From Pseudomonadota bacterium (GTDB lineage Bacteria > Pseudomonadota > Gammaproteobacteria > Steroidobacterales > Woeseiaceae), in contig JADFNS010000001.1 of NCBI GenBank assembly GCA_022563255.1, positions 62,001 to 126,000 of the forward strand: DNA of 64,000 bases. The letters are read 5' to 3'. Below, in pieces: positions 34,992-44,090 of this stretch. Numbering within the stretch: position 1 is the first letter of the stretch; every line of letters begins with the position of its first letter. The notes beneath the pieces were generated by a model, which was not told where the DNA came from, did no database searches, and saw only the letters and a program-made list of their open reading frames with translations. Position numbers and translations under genes: made by a program.

Positions 34992-36355
34992 CAGACCTCC
35001 TCGACCTGCTCGCCTGCCCGCGCTGCGATAAATATCCGCTCGAAAAAACAGACGACTCGTTCCACTGCAAAGCCTGCAAGATCGACTTTCCACTGCTTGA
35101 AGGCCTGCCCTGGATGTTTGCGGAACCGCAGGCGACGCTGGGCGAATGGCGCGGCAGAATTCAGTTCTCGCTGCAGAAACTCAGCCATGAAGTTATCGAA
35201 CTTGAGAACGAACTCAAAGACAAAACACTGCGGTCGCTCACGCGCCGCCGTGTAACACGTTACAAGAAGGCCATCGAATCGCACAAGCGCTCGCTGCAAA
35301 AACTCCTGCGCCCCGTCGACGTTCAGTCGCTGCACGGGGACTACGAGACCTACCTGGCGCTGAGGACGCGCCTGCCCGCCGACCAGGGCCTGAACACCTA
35401 CTATGCCAACATTCATCGGGACTGGGGTTGGGGGGAAAAGGAGAACAAGGCTTCAATGAAGCAGATTCGTTCCGTATTGCACGACCATGCCGACCTCGGC
35501 ACCGTGCTCGTACTGGGTGCCGGAGCCGGGCGACTTGCCTACGATATTCATACTCAGCTTGAGTGCGCTACTACGATCGCGATGGATTTCAATCCGCTGC
35601 TCCTGCTCGTCGCGAGCGCCGTAACCAAAGGCGAGACGCTAAAACTCTATGAGTTTCCGATAGCACCACTATCGCTTGACGATGATGCGGTGCTCCGTAC
35701 ATTGTCCGCACCGGAACTCGCAGGAGATGATTTTCACCTCGTCTTTGGCGACGCGTTGCGCCCGCCGTTTCCCAATCGAACGTTCGATACCGTGGTCACT
35801 CCCTGGCTCATCGACATTATTACCGAGGACTTGCCGGTGCTGGCAGCCCGCATCAATAACCTGTTGAAAGACGGCGGTCGCTGGGTCAATTTCGGTTCGC
35901 TCACCTTCTCGAGCCAGCAGCGGACTCGCCGCTACAGTCCCGAAGAAACCAAGGCGATTGTCGGGGAAGCCGGATTCTCGGACCCGTACGTATCACAGGC
36001 CACGATTCCGTACATGTGTTCCCCGGCCAGTCGCCACGGCCGGCAGGAAAAAGTGTTTTCGTTCTCGGCCTGCAAGGAGCGGGACGTCCAGAAACCGGAA
36101 AGATACAAGGCTCTTCCGGACTGGCTGGTAACCGGCAAGGAAGCCGTGCCACTCGAACCTTCTTTCCGGCAGCAGGCGATGACCACGCAGATTTACTCTT
36201 TCATCATGTCGCTGATCGACGGCAAACGATCCATCGAGGACATGGCTGTCGTGCTTGGCAAGCAAAAACTGATGACGAAAGAAGAAGCGGAACCCGCAAT
36301 CCGTTCGTTCATGACCAAGATGTACGACGACTCACAAAAACAGCGCATGTTCTAG
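34988..36355 (+). CDS. Trm112-like zinc ribbon / SAM methyltransferase / PqqD-like fusion
   Basis: 455 aa with three visible parts. Residues 1-60 are a Trm112-like zinc ribbon with Cys10, Cys13, Cys27 and Cys30. Residues 140-340 form a SAM methyltransferase similar to the N2227/carnosine N-methyltransferase group, with DWGWGEKEN before motif I (VLGAGAGRLAYD, about 174-185) and VTPWLIDII later. Residues 400-455 resemble a PqqD-like peptide-binding domain (IYSFIMSLIDGKRSIEDMAVVLGKQ, shortened). The start is set within an inverted repeat. The 3' end is 1 bp from the haloalkane dehalogenase ATG, so the two are cotranscribed. The substrate is unknown. Confidence 0.72.
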   Translation: MTDLLDLLACPRCDKYPLEKTDDSFHCKACKIDFPLLEGLPWMFAEPQATLGEWRGRIQFSLQKLSHEVIELENELKDKTLRSLTRRRVTRYKKAIESHKRSLQKLLRPVDVQSLHGDYETYLALRTRLPADQGLNTYYANIHRDWGWGEKENKASMKQIRSVLHDHADLGTVLVLGAGAGRLAYDIHTQLECATTIAMDFNPLLLLVASAVTKGETLKLYEFPIAPLSLDDDAVLRTLSAPELAGDDFHLVFGDALRPPFPNRTFDTVVTPWLIDIITEDLPVLAARINNLLKDGGRWVNFGSLTFSSQQRTRRYSPEETKAIVGEAGFSDPYVSQATIPYMCSPASRHGRQEKVFSFSACKERDVQKPERYKALPDWLVTGKEAVPLEPSFRQQAMTTQIYSFIMSLIDGKRSIEDMAVVLGKQKLMTKEEAEPAIRSFMTKMYDDSQKQRMF

Positions 36356-36356
36356 A

Positions 36357-37244
36357 ATGAATACGTTGCGCACTCCGGATTCCCGTTTCGAAAATCTGCC
36401 GGATTATGACTTCATGCCGAACTACGTCGATGTCGACGGATTGCGCATGCACTACGTTGATGAAGGGCCGCGAAACGGCGCGGTCGTGTTGTTGCTGCAC
36501 GGTGAACCGAGCTGGTCGTATCTTTATCGCCACATGATCCCGCCGCTGCAGAACGTGGGATTGCGCGTGATCGCGCCGGACCTGATCGGTTTCGGTAAAT
36601 CGGACAAGCCGACAAGAAAAAACGACTATTCTTTTGCGGGTCACGTTGGCTGGATGAAGAAATTCATCGAGGCGCTGGACCTCAGCGGTATCACGTTATT
36701 TTGCCAGGACTGGGGCTCATTGATCGGACTGCGCGTTGCGGCGGAGAACGAACAGCGATTCGCCCGTATTGCGCTCGGCAACGGCGGCTTGCCGACCGGC
36801 GACCAGGAAACGCCCAAAGCGTTCAAAGCCTGGCAATTATTCGCCCGTTTCAGTCCGTGGTTTCCGATCGGTAAAATTATTCAGCAAGGAACTATCACCG
36901 AATTGCCGGACAATGTTGTCGCCGCCTACGATGCGCCGTTTCCTTCATCGAAATACAAAACCGCGGCGCGCAGCTTTACACTACTGGTCCCAACAACTCC
37001 GGACAACCCGGCCAGCGACGCGAATCGAGCCGCAATCGAAGTATTCGGTCGCTGGCACAAACCCTTTTTAACCACTTTCAGCGACCGGGATCCGATCACC
37101 CGTGGCGGAGAGAGAATGTGGCAGGAGAAGGTACCGGGCGCGCAGGATCGCGAGCACGTTAAAATCCGCAACGCGGGTCATTTTTTACAGGAAGACAAGG
37201 GGCCGGAATTGGCGAACGTACTGATTGACTTTATCGGCGAGTGA
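36357..37244 (+). CDS. Haloalkane dehalogenase (HLD-I type, DhlA/DhmA-like)
   Basis: Alpha/beta-hydrolase that hydrolyses carbon-halogen bonds by a covalent ester mechanism. 295 aa, the usual size for HLD-I. HGEPSW at residues 48-53 is the oxyanion loop, the nucleophile is Asp118 in FCQDWGS with the halide-binding Trp119 beside it, and the catalytic His is His275 in AGHFLQEDKG. The acid is probably in FSDRDPIT. The second halide Trp may be in KAWQLF or SPWFP. It begins 1 bp after the methyltransferase stop. True substrates cannot be told from the sequence; some relatives have little dehalogenase activity. Confidence 0.87.
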   Translation: MNTLRTPDSRFENLPDYDFMPNYVDVDGLRMHYVDEGPRNGAVVLLLHGEPSWSYLYRHMIPPLQNVGLRVIAPDLIGFGKSDKPTRKNDYSFAGHVGWMKKFIEALDLSGITLFCQDWGSLIGLRVAAENEQRFARIALGNGGLPTGDQETPKAFKAWQLFARFSPWFPIGKIIQQGTITELPDNVVAAYDAPFPSSKYKTAARSFTLLVPTTPDNPASDANRAAIEVFGRWHKPFLTTFSDRDPITRGGERMWQEKVPGAQDREHVKIRNAGHFLQEDKGPELANVLIDFIGE

Positions 37245-37251
37245 TTGTGGC

Positions 37252-37575
37252 TTAGCGTTCCAGATACTGCAACTTGTCTTTCACATCACGCCACTCATCG
37301 GCATCTTCCGGCGGATCTTTCATCTCGGTGATGACCGGCCAGTCCTGGCAAAGCTCGGCGTTGAGTTCCAGGTACTGCTCCTGACCAGCCGGAACCTCGT
37401 CTTCGGAGTAAATAGCTTCGACCGGGCACTCCGGCTCACACAACGTGCAGTCAATGCACTCGTCCGGATCGATGACGAGAATGTTCGGCCCTTCGTGGAA
37501 ACAGTCCACCGGGCAAACTTCGACGCAATCGGTCAGTTTGCACTTAATACAGGCTTCTGTAACGACGAAGGTCAT
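37252..37575 (-). CDS. fdxA: 7Fe-8S ferredoxin FdxA
   Basis: 107-aa ferredoxin with one [3Fe-4S] and one [4Fe-4S] cluster, the Azotobacter FdI type. [19 protein letters not shown] and [18 protein letters not shown] carry the two cysteine sets. The start is ATG 37573-37575, matching the [13 protein letters not shown]-terminus; longer readings add unrelated residues. It is divergent from korA-korB across about 157 bp, and is the obvious candidate electron partner for that oxidoreductase (inference from position). Confidence 0.96.
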   Translation of the reverse strand: MTFVVTEACIKCKLTDCVEVCPVDCFHEGPNILVIDPDECIDCTLCEPECPVEAIYSEDEVPAGQEQYLELNAELCQDWPVITEMKDPPEDADEWRDVKDKLQYLER

Positions 37576-37732
37576 GCTGTGTATCCCGGTTTTCTGAGCG
37601 CGTAAGCTATGCGAAATCGTACCGCTTATCAAGCTGTGATTTATGCACATAACAGCGCGTGTGTCGATTGCGTTAAACTGAACGTCATACGGCCAACCCG
37701 GCACCGACCGAACTTCAATAAGTATCTCAATT

Positions 37733-39574
37733 GTGATTAAAAACATAGACGTAGACTCGATCGTCATCCGTCTTGCAGGAGACTCAGGCGATGGCATCCA
37801 GCTCATGGGATCGCAGTTCGCGGCGTCGACGGCGCTTTCCGGTGTGGATTTCGCCACTTTCCCCGACTACCCGGCCGAAATTCGGGCGCCCGTCGGCACG
37901 ACTTTCGGCGTCTCCGCCTACCAGATCAATCTCGGCGGAGGCCCGATCACGACACCCGGCGACGCCCCGGATGTACTCGTCGCGTTCAACCCCGCCGCGC
38001 TCAAGGTCAGCCTGCCTTTGTTGGAGAAAGGCGCGTTAATCATCATCAACAACGACGCCTTTACGGCGCGCAATCTGCGCAAGGCCGATTACGACGGCGA
38101 CCCTCGCGAAGACGACACGCTGGGTGATTTTCAGGTTGTCACCGCAGACGTATCTCGCCTCAATCTCGAAGCCGTCAAAGAGTACGGGCTTAGCAAGAGT
38201 GAAGGCGGTCGTTGCAAAAACTTCTGGACTCTCGGTGTGCTTCTGTGGATGTTCGATCGAGACCTCCGCGTCGTCGAGACGTCGATCAAGTCCAAGCTCG
38301 GCAAAGATCCGACCCTGCGCGACGCCAACATCACGGCGTTGCGTGCCGGCCACGCCTATGGCGAGACCGCCGAGCTCGCCGCTGCATTGCCGCAGATACG
38401 TCTGCCGGCAATGCAGCCTGACCCGGGTGAGTATCGCAGCATCACCGGTGCGGAAGCGCTCGCGCTGGGGATCGCAGCAGCCGGCGAACTCGCCGGCAAA
38501 GCCGTGCTGTTTTGCTCTTACCCGATAACGCCCGCCTCCCCCTTGTTGCATCGTCTGTCGCGACTCGGCGAGATGGGCATCGGAACATTTCAGGCAGAGG
38601 ACGAAATCAGCGCCATCTGCGCTGCGATCGGCGCATCTTATGGCGGCATGATCGGCATCACATCGAGTTCCGGACCTGGCATGGCGTTGAAGACCGAAGC
38701 CATGGGCCTGGCGGTCAATGCGGAATTACCGCTCGTCATCGTGAACTGGCAACGTGGCGGACCCTCGACGGGATTACCGACCAAAACTGAACAATCGGAT
38801 CTTTATCAAGCCGTGTACGGGCGCAATGCCGATACGCCCATACCGGTTCTCGCCGCAGCGACCTCCGGTGACTGCTTCGGCATGGCGATCGAGGCAGTGC
38901 GCATTGCCCTGCGGCATATGACGCCCGTGATATTGCTGGCAGACGGATATCTTTCCAATGCGGCCGAACCGTGGAAAATTCCGGAACTCTCGTCATTGCA
39001 GGCAATTGAGCACAGAGATATTCCCGATTCGGACGAAGAGCCGCAGCGCATAGCATTCACTCGCGACCAGGACAGCCTCGGTCGTCCCTGGATTACGCCC
39101 GGCATGCCCGGCCTGATGTACCGTATCGGCGGTCTCGAAAAGGATCTCAACACCGGGCATATTTCGTATGACGCGGCCAACCATCAGGCAATGACCGACC
39201 TGCGCAAAGCGAAGGTGGAATCGGTCGCGAACTTCATACCCGATCAGGAAATAGAGTTCGGCGCGGACAGTGGCGACCTGATTGTCGTCGGCTGGGGTTC
39301 AACTTACGGGCCCATTTATCAGGCTGCGCGGGCGACCGGCGCCAGTTTCGTACATCTTCGTTACATTAACCCCCTGCCGAAGAATTTAGGCGCCTTGCTC
39401 GGTCGATTCGATAACATCCTGATTCCGGAAATGAACACCGGACAGCTGGCAACTGTGCTGCGTGACAAACTTGGTGCCGACCCCATTTCTTTCCCGAAGG
39501 TCAGCGGGCAACCTTTCCAGATCCGCGAACTGGTGCGGAAAATCGAAGCGGTCAGGAAGGAGCAAACGACATAA
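37733..39574 (+). CDS. korA: 2-oxoacid:ferredoxin oxidoreductase, fused gamma/alpha subunit
   Basis: 613 aa. The gamma domain comes first (about 1-190, with [12 protein letters not shown] and [20 protein letters not shown]), then the alpha domain (from about 215), with [30 protein letters not shown] and a transketolase C-like end. The fused gamma-alpha layout with a separate beta subunit is that of aerobic two-subunit 2-oxoglutarate:ferredoxin oxidoreductases such as those of Mycobacterium and Hydrogenobacter. The reaction is CoA-dependent decarboxylation of 2-oxoglutarate (or a similar acid) with ferredoxin as acceptor. Start GTG 37733. It overlaps korB by 4 bp. Confidence 0.9.
   Translation: MIKNIDVDSIVIRLAGDSGDGIQLMGSQFAASTALSGVDFATFPDYPAEIRAPVGTTFGVSAYQINLGGGPITTPGDAPDVLVAFNPAALKVSLPLLEKGALIIINNDAFTARNLRKADYDGDPREDDTLGDFQVVTADVSRLNLEAVKEYGLSKSEGGRCKNFWTLGVLLWMFDRDLRVVETSIKSKLGKDPTLRDANITALRAGHAYGETAELAAALPQIRLPAMQPDPGEYRSITGAEALALGIAAAGELAGKAVLFCSYPITPASPLLHRLSRLGEMGIGTFQAEDEISAICAAIGASYGGMIGITSSSGPGMALKTEAMGLAVNAELPLVIVNWQRGGPSTGLPTKTEQSDLYQAVYGRNADTPIPVLAAATSGDCFGMAIEAVRIALRHMTPVILLADGYLSNAAEPWKIPELSSLQAIEHRDIPDSDEEPQRIAFTRDQDSLGRPWITPGMPGLMYRIGGLEKDLNTGHISYDAANHQAMTDLRKAKVESVANFIPDQEIEFGADSGDLIVVGWGSTYGPIYQAARATGASFVHLRYINPLPKNLGALLGRFDNILIPEMNTGQLATVLRDKLGADPISFPKVSGQPFQIRELVRKIEAVRKEQTT
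39554..39571 (+). promoter_or_regulatory. Strong ribosome-binding site for korB
   Basis: AAGGAG (39557-39562, within the longer AGGAAGGAG) with an 8-nt spacer to the ATA at 39571. It is the best SD match near any start in this part of the window and fixes the korB start despite the missing ATG. Confidence 0.6.
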
Positions 39575-40557
39575 CGAAGAAGCTGACAGCAAAGGATTTC
39601 ACGACGTCGCAGGATATCCGCTGGTGTCCCGGCTGTGGCGACTTCGCCATCCTCAAAGCGGTTACCCAGACCCTCGCAGACGTCGGCGCCAGCCGCGAAA
39701 ACACGGTATTTGTATCGGGCATCGGTTGCGCGGCTAGACTGCCCTATTACATCGAAACGTACGGCTTCCATACGATCCACGGCCGCGCGCCGGCTATCGC
39801 GACCGGACTGAAGCTCGCGAATCCCGAACTGGACGTGTGGGTCGTGACCGGCGACGGAGACGGTTTATCGATCGGCGGGAATCACCTGATGCACGCTCTG
39901 CGCCGCAATATTGGCTTGAAAATCCTGTTGTTCAACAACGAGATTTACGGGCTGACCAAAGGACAATATTCGCCAACGTCGCGGGTTGGCACTGTTACGC
40001 CGTCGAGCCCGCGCGGATCCGTCGATACACCGCTGTCTCCAGGGCAGTTTGCGCTCGGCGCCGGCGCCCGGTTCTTTGCGCGCGGAATAGACACCGACAA
40101 AGTCGGCATGAGCGACGTATTGAAACAAGCGCATGCGTTTCGCGGCACATCGCTGATCGAAATATTTCAAAATTGCATCGTCTATAACGAAGACGTGTTT
40201 GCCGATTTCACCGAGCGCAAGAATGCCGCCAACACACAGTTGCATTTACAGCATGGCAAGCCGATGCTGTTTGGCGAACACAGCGGCAAAGGCATTCGAC
40301 TGAACACAAAGTCACTGACGCTCGAGGTTATCGATGCAAGCGCTGCGCCCGGTGAAGTGCTCGTTCACGACGAAGCCAATGCGACAATCGCACGGTTATT
40401 GATCGATCTTCATGTGCCGGTCGCTCTGGGCGTCCTTTACCGTCAGCCGGCGATGAGTTACGAGGATGCGTTCTACGCGCACCACGTCTCGCGCATGCAG
40501 CGCACAAAAACCATCGCTGATTTCATCAAGGGCCCGAACAGCTGGACGGTTGACTAG
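39571..40557 (+). CDS. korB: 2-oxoacid:ferredoxin oxidoreductase, beta subunit (apparent ATA start)
   Basis: 328 aa, thiamine-diphosphate and [4Fe-4S] subunit paired with KorA. The frame is plainly coding from the KorA stop onward: KDFTTSQDIRWCPGCGDFAI, then SGIGCAAR, VWVVTGDGDGLSIGGNHL (TPP/Mg site) and NNEIYGLTKGQYSPTS. No ATG, GTG or TTG precedes these motifs; the first GTG in frame would remove about 88 residues including CPGCGD. AAGGAG lies 8 nt before ATA 39571-39573, which overlaps the korA TAA as ATAA. I take ATA as the start. The stop TAG overlaps the MBL gene's stop in CTAG. Confidence 0.88.
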   Translation: MTKKLTAKDFTTSQDIRWCPGCGDFAILKAVTQTLADVGASRENTVFVSGIGCAARLPYYIETYGFHTIHGRAPAIATGLKLANPELDVWVVTGDGDGLSIGGNHLMHALRRNIGLKILLFNNEIYGLTKGQYSPTSRVGTVTPSSPRGSVDTPLSPGQFALGAGARFFARGIDTDKVGMSDVLKQAHAFRGTSLIEIFQNCIVYNEDVFADFTERKNAANTQLHLQHGKPMLFGEHSGKGIRLNTKSLTLEVIDASAAPGEVLVHDEANATIARLLIDLHVPVALGVLYRQPAMSYEDAFYAHHVSRMQRTKTIADFIKGPNSWTVD

Positions 40558-41372
40558 GGAATCTCCACCCATTGACCATCGACGCAGCTCGCCGCACCAT
40601 CGTCTGCAAGCTTGATCAGGTGCGCGAGTAAAGACCGCTCGGCCCAGCCGTACAGTTTCTTGTCGACGTCCGCATAAACATGCGGCACCAGTTCGGCCGT
40701 CGTGAGCTTAGGATTCGCTCTGACCGCCACAATGACTTTCGCCTCGCGTTCCAGCCGGTGCGCGATGATCCAGTCAATGACGCGATCGGGATTTTTGATA
40801 ATTTCACCGTGCCCCGGGGCCAGCGCTGCGCACTGAAATCGTCTCAGGTGCGCCAGTGATTCCAGATAGTGTTTCATGTTGCCGTCGGGCGGATCGATCA
40901 CGACGGTTGATCCGTCGATCACATGATCCCCGGTGAATATCCAGTCCAGCTCCGTCTGCCGGAAACAAATATGATTCGAGGCATGTCCCGGCGTGTGGAT
41001 GACCTCCAGTTCAACACCGTCGACCAGGACACGGTCCCCATCCTCGAGGCTGCGATCCGGCACAAACGTTTTGTCCTGATTCCGGCCCTCGGGTGCGGGT
41101 CTGCCCAATAGCTCAGCACCTGTCGCCCTGGCGAGTTCAGCGGCGGCGGGCGAATGATCGGGATGCGTGTGGGTCACCAACACCCAACGAATGGGTGCGC
41201 CCGCTATTTCCTGAATCCGTTCGATGTGACTTTTGATCACCGGACCCGGATCGAGCACGGCAACTTCATTGCTGCCGAACAGATAGGTATTGGTACCCGG
41301 CCCGGTCATCATGGAAGGATTTGGCGCGACCAGACGCCGCACTCCGGGAGCGAGCTCGCTTAATACTGGCAT
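40554..41372 (-). CDS. MBL-fold metallo-hydrolase (LACTB2/RNase-like subgroup)
   Basis: 272 aa from ATG 41370-41372 (a GTG at 41406-41408 overlapping the upstream stop is the alternative). It has the metallo-beta-lactamase motif THTHPDHSPAA at about residues 70-80, then PGHASNHICF, FTGDHVIDGS and LAPGHGE, all metal ligands. The C-terminal winged-helix-like region (about 210-272) contains ELVPHVYADVDKKLYGWAERS. This is the LACTB2 group; human LACTB2 is an endoribonuclease, whereas many bacterial members are thioesterase-like. The function here is not determined. Convergent with korB, sharing CTAG. Confidence 0.86.
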   Translation of the reverse strand: MPVLSELAPGVRRLVAPNPSMMTGPGTNTYLFGSNEVAVLDPGPVIKSHIERIQEIAGAPIRWVLVTHTHPDHSPAAAELARATGAELLGRPAPEGRNQDKTFVPDRSLEDGDRVLVDGVELEVIHTPGHASNHICFRQTELDWIFTGDHVIDGSTVVIDPPDGNMKHYLESLAHLRRFQCAALAPGHGEIIKNPDRVIDWIIAHRLEREAKVIVAVRANPKLTTAELVPHVYADVDKKLYGWAERSLLAHLIKLADDGAASCVDGQWVEIP

Positions 41373-41400
41373 CCTTGACGGGCGTCGGGACGTGTCCGGT

Positions 41401-41949
41401 TCACTCACTGTCCGCGTTCTCCGCATCACCCGTTTCCAGGTAGGCCTTGAGTCGCGCCAGCGCATCGCCGATGACGGTGTCGACAGGCCCGGTCATTTCT
41501 TCCAGACCACCGGCGCGGTAACCGCCGACGGCATAAGTGAATCGGACCCTGGTACCGGCATCCGTGTCCTCGAACTCCCAAATCATATTGCCGATGACCC
41601 CCATGAGACCCAGCGGTCCGAGCCCGCCGGTGAGGCGAAGAATCACTCCCGGATTGACCATCGTGACGGTCAAATGGACGACGCCTGCGCCCCCGCCGAA
41701 ACTTTCGCAAAAACACCCCTGTGGAGTCGCGCTGATGCTGAGGCGGCTGGCGTCGCCGGAAACAGTGTGGTCGGAGCTCCACCACTGCCCCACGTCAATA
41801 GCCGCGCGCCATACAACGTCGCGCGTCGCGGCGATGGTCACTTCATGAACGGTGGTGAATCCGCCCTGCCCCGCATCGACAACTTCAGCTGAGGCGTTGC
41901 CAAGCAGGAGTACGATTGCGAACGATATGGTGCGACGCAGAATTTTCAT
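41401..41949 (-). CDS. Secreted SRPBCC-fold protein
   Basis: 182 aa with a signal peptide (MKILRRTISFAIVLLLGNASA). The rest fits the START/SRPBCC fold: an N-terminal helix-strand TTVHEVTIAATRDVVWRAA, then alternating strands, and a long C-terminal helix (TVIGDALARLKAYLE). Such proteins bind hydrophobic ligands; nothing more specific is visible. It lies directly upstream of the MBL hydrolase gene, about 28 bp away, and is divergent from the DUF2007-rhomboid fusion. Gene order suggests cotranscription with the MBL gene. Confidence 0.72.
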   Translation of the reverse strand: MKILRRTISFAIVLLLGNASAEVVDAGQGGFTTVHEVTIAATRDVVWRAAIDVGQWWSSDHTVSGDASRLSISATPQGCFCESFGGGAGVVHLTVTMVNPGVILRLTGGLGPLGLMGVIGNMIWEFEDTDAGTRVRFTYAVGGYRAGGLEEMTGPVDTVIGDALARLKAYLETGDAENADSE

Positions 41950-42040
41950 CGACGTTCCTGATCCGGTCGTCCAGCTTACAGGAATATTTTTTTAAAGATT
42001 GGTATTGAATTGTTCATCCAACGTGCATAAATAGGAGCTT

Positions 42041-42919
42041 ATGGATGAAGACCTGCGCGTTGTATTTGAGAGCCGGAACCGGCAAAGCTGTGCTGATCGC
42101 GCGCTGGTGCTCACTTCATTGCAGATTCCGTTTCAGCTTGTTGACGACGGTGGCTCATGCGCGCTGGTAGTGCCTGCGCAATTTTCCGCACAAGCATCTC
42201 AGGAAATACAGCTCTACGAAGACGAAAATCCGCCGCCGCAACCGAAGCCGGTTCACCACCTTTTGCATCAGGACGCTCTGCCGGGTCTGGTCGGCTACGT
42301 GCTCGTGGTCTGTCTGGTCGCTGGCATGGCGGGCTTTTCTTTCTTTGGCACCAACTGGTTTGTCGCCGGGCGCATTGATGGCGAATTGATCCGCAACGGT
42401 GAAGTGTGGCGATTGTTTACCGCGCTGACGCTGCACTCCGGCGCTAAACACCTGCTGGGAAATATCGTGTTCGGCGTTTTCTTCGGCCTGTTCGCCGGAC
42501 GATTGCTGGGCTCCGGGGTTGCCTGGCTCGCGATCGTGCTGGCCGCGGCAACAGGCAACGCACTCAATACCCTGCTACTCGAATCAGCGCACCGCTCCAT
42601 TGGTGCATCCACGGCCGTGTTTGCCGCACTGGGCATCGTCGCTGGATACGTCTGGCAAGGCAAGTTGATGTCGCAAGACCGCTGGTCGAATCGGTACGGC
42701 CCCGTCGTCGGCGGGCTGGCGCTCCTGATGTACACGGGCACGGGGGGGCCAAACACGGATATCGGCGCGCATCTTCTCGGCTTTATCTGTGGCTTTGGCG
42801 CCGGAATGATCCTGATTCGTTTCGGATTCGATCAGGACGCCAGGCGATCCCAGCTCGTTGCCGGAGCTGTGGCGCTCGGCCTGGTGACAAGCAGCTGGGT
42901 TATCGCACTTGCGGTCTGA
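42041..42919 (+). CDS. Rhomboid protease with N-terminal DUF2007-like domain
   Basis: 292 aa. Residues 1-65 form a small soluble domain resembling DUF2007 (short alpha/beta, VVFESRNRQSCADRALVLTS and CALVVPAQ), followed by a Pro-rich linker and a six-segment rhomboid core. The catalytic Ser is Ser190 in IGASTAVF and the His is His244 in IGAHLLGF; the TM2 His and Asn are in HSGAKHLLGN. AGGAG lies three bases before ATG 42041. Substrates are unknown. It is separate from the smaller rhomboid at 20755-21381. Confidence 0.9.
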   Translation: MDEDLRVVFESRNRQSCADRALVLTSLQIPFQLVDDGGSCALVVPAQFSAQASQEIQLYEDENPPPQPKPVHHLLHQDALPGLVGYVLVVCLVAGMAGFSFFGTNWFVAGRIDGELIRNGEVWRLFTALTLHSGAKHLLGNIVFGVFFGLFAGRLLGSGVAWLAIVLAAATGNALNTLLLESAHRSIGASTAVFAALGIVAGYVWQGKLMSQDRWSNRYGPVVGGLALLMYTGTGGPNTDIGAHLLGFICGFGAGMILIRFGFDQDARRSQLVAGAVALGLVTSSWVIALAV

Positions 42920-42954
42920 CATCTGCGCCTAATCGTGTAAAATTTCGATCCAGT

Positions 42955-44073
42955 ATGAAAAAAATTCTGCTGTTCTTGCTGCTTGTCATTGTTGCCGCCG
43001 CGATCGCCCTGTGGGTGCGACACGGTGGTGGCCGTCCATACCCGGATTTAACCGAAACGCCGCGACTGAGTGCGGACGAACTTGAAGTCGTGCTGTCGTA
43101 TCCGAAACCGATCGGCAACGTTACCGTCAGCGCGGACGGACGAGTTTTCTTTACGGTTCACCCGGAATCCAGACCGCAGGGAAACAAGTTACTCGAGTAC
43201 GTGAATGGCGCTTCGGTACCCTATCCGTCGCAGCGCGTGCAGCGCGAATTATTCGACACGCCGATCGGCGTCGTGATCGATGGCTTCAATCGCCTGTGGG
43301 TTATCGATCACGGTAACCACGGCACGCGCCGCGCGCGTATCGTCGCCATCGATCTTGCCACCGGCACCGTACTGCGCGACCAGAAATTTGACAAGACGAT
43401 AGCGCCGCTCGGATCCTTTTTGCAGGACCTGCAAGTGAGCGCCAACGGCGAAACGATTGTCATCGCCGACGCCAGCTTTTGGCGCAAAAGTCCGGCGCTC
43501 ATTGTTTATGACGTCGAGACGGGCGTTGCCCGGCGCGTACTCGAAGCTCATGCATCCGTGCTCGCCGAGGACTACGTGATTCGCAACCACGACCACGTCA
43601 TGGAGTTCTACGGCGGAATCGTGGTGTTGCGAGGCGGCGTCGACGGCATCGCCCTCGGGCGCGAGTGGTTGTATTACGCGGCGCTCAGTGGTTCAAGCCT
43701 GTATCGCATCCGCCTCGAAGACCTCCGGGACCGAAACTTGCCGGCCTCTGAGCTCGCGACACGTGTCGAGCGTTTCAGCGACAAGCCGCTTAGCGACGGA
43801 CTGAGCATCGACACTGACAACAACGTCTACATTACCGACATTGAGCACAGCGCCCTCTTTACAGTAGACGCCAAAAGAACACTCTCCACGCTGATTCAGT
43901 CGCGCGAAATTCGCTGGCCCGACGGCCTGTCGTTTGGCCCGGATGGTTATTTGTATATATCCGACAGCGCGTTGTCTGAAATCATTCTGAAATCTGACGA
44001 ACATATAGACGCTAATGCGCCGTATCGGGTATACCGGTTTCAGCCCGGCAACGAGGGAGTTCCCGGACAATAA
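42955..44073 (+). CDS. MRJP/yellow family (L-dopachrome tautomerase-related) beta-propeller protein
   Basis: 372 aa with an uncleaved or signal-type N-terminal hydrophobic segment (residues 3-20). The remainder is a six-bladed propeller-like sequence with VFFTVHPESRPQ, NRLWVIDHGNHGTRRARIVAIDL, YVIRNHDHVMEFYGG and GLSIDTDNNVYITDIEHSAL (shortened). It belongs to the major royal jelly/yellow group, and is likely periplasmic. Bacterial members have no agreed activity. It lies between the DUF2007-rhomboid gene (35 bp) and an MscS gene (17 bp), all on the plus strand. Confidence 0.83.
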   Translation: MKKILLFLLLVIVAAAIALWVRHGGGRPYPDLTETPRLSADELEVVLSYPKPIGNVTVSADGRVFFTVHPESRPQGNKLLEYVNGASVPYPSQRVQRELFDTPIGVVIDGFNRLWVIDHGNHGTRRARIVAIDLATGTVLRDQKFDKTIAPLGSFLQDLQVSANGETIVIADASFWRKSPALIVYDVETGVARRVLEAHASVLAEDYVIRNHDHVMEFYGGIVVLRGGVDGIALGREWLYYAALSGSSLYRIRLEDLRDRNLPASELATRVERFSDKPLSDGLSIDTDNNVYITDIEHSALFTVDAKRTLSTLIQSREIRWPDGLSFGPDGYLYISDSALSEIILKSDEHIDANAPYRVYRFQPGNEGVPGQ

Positions 44074-44090
44074 TCCAAGGACTGAAGTTA

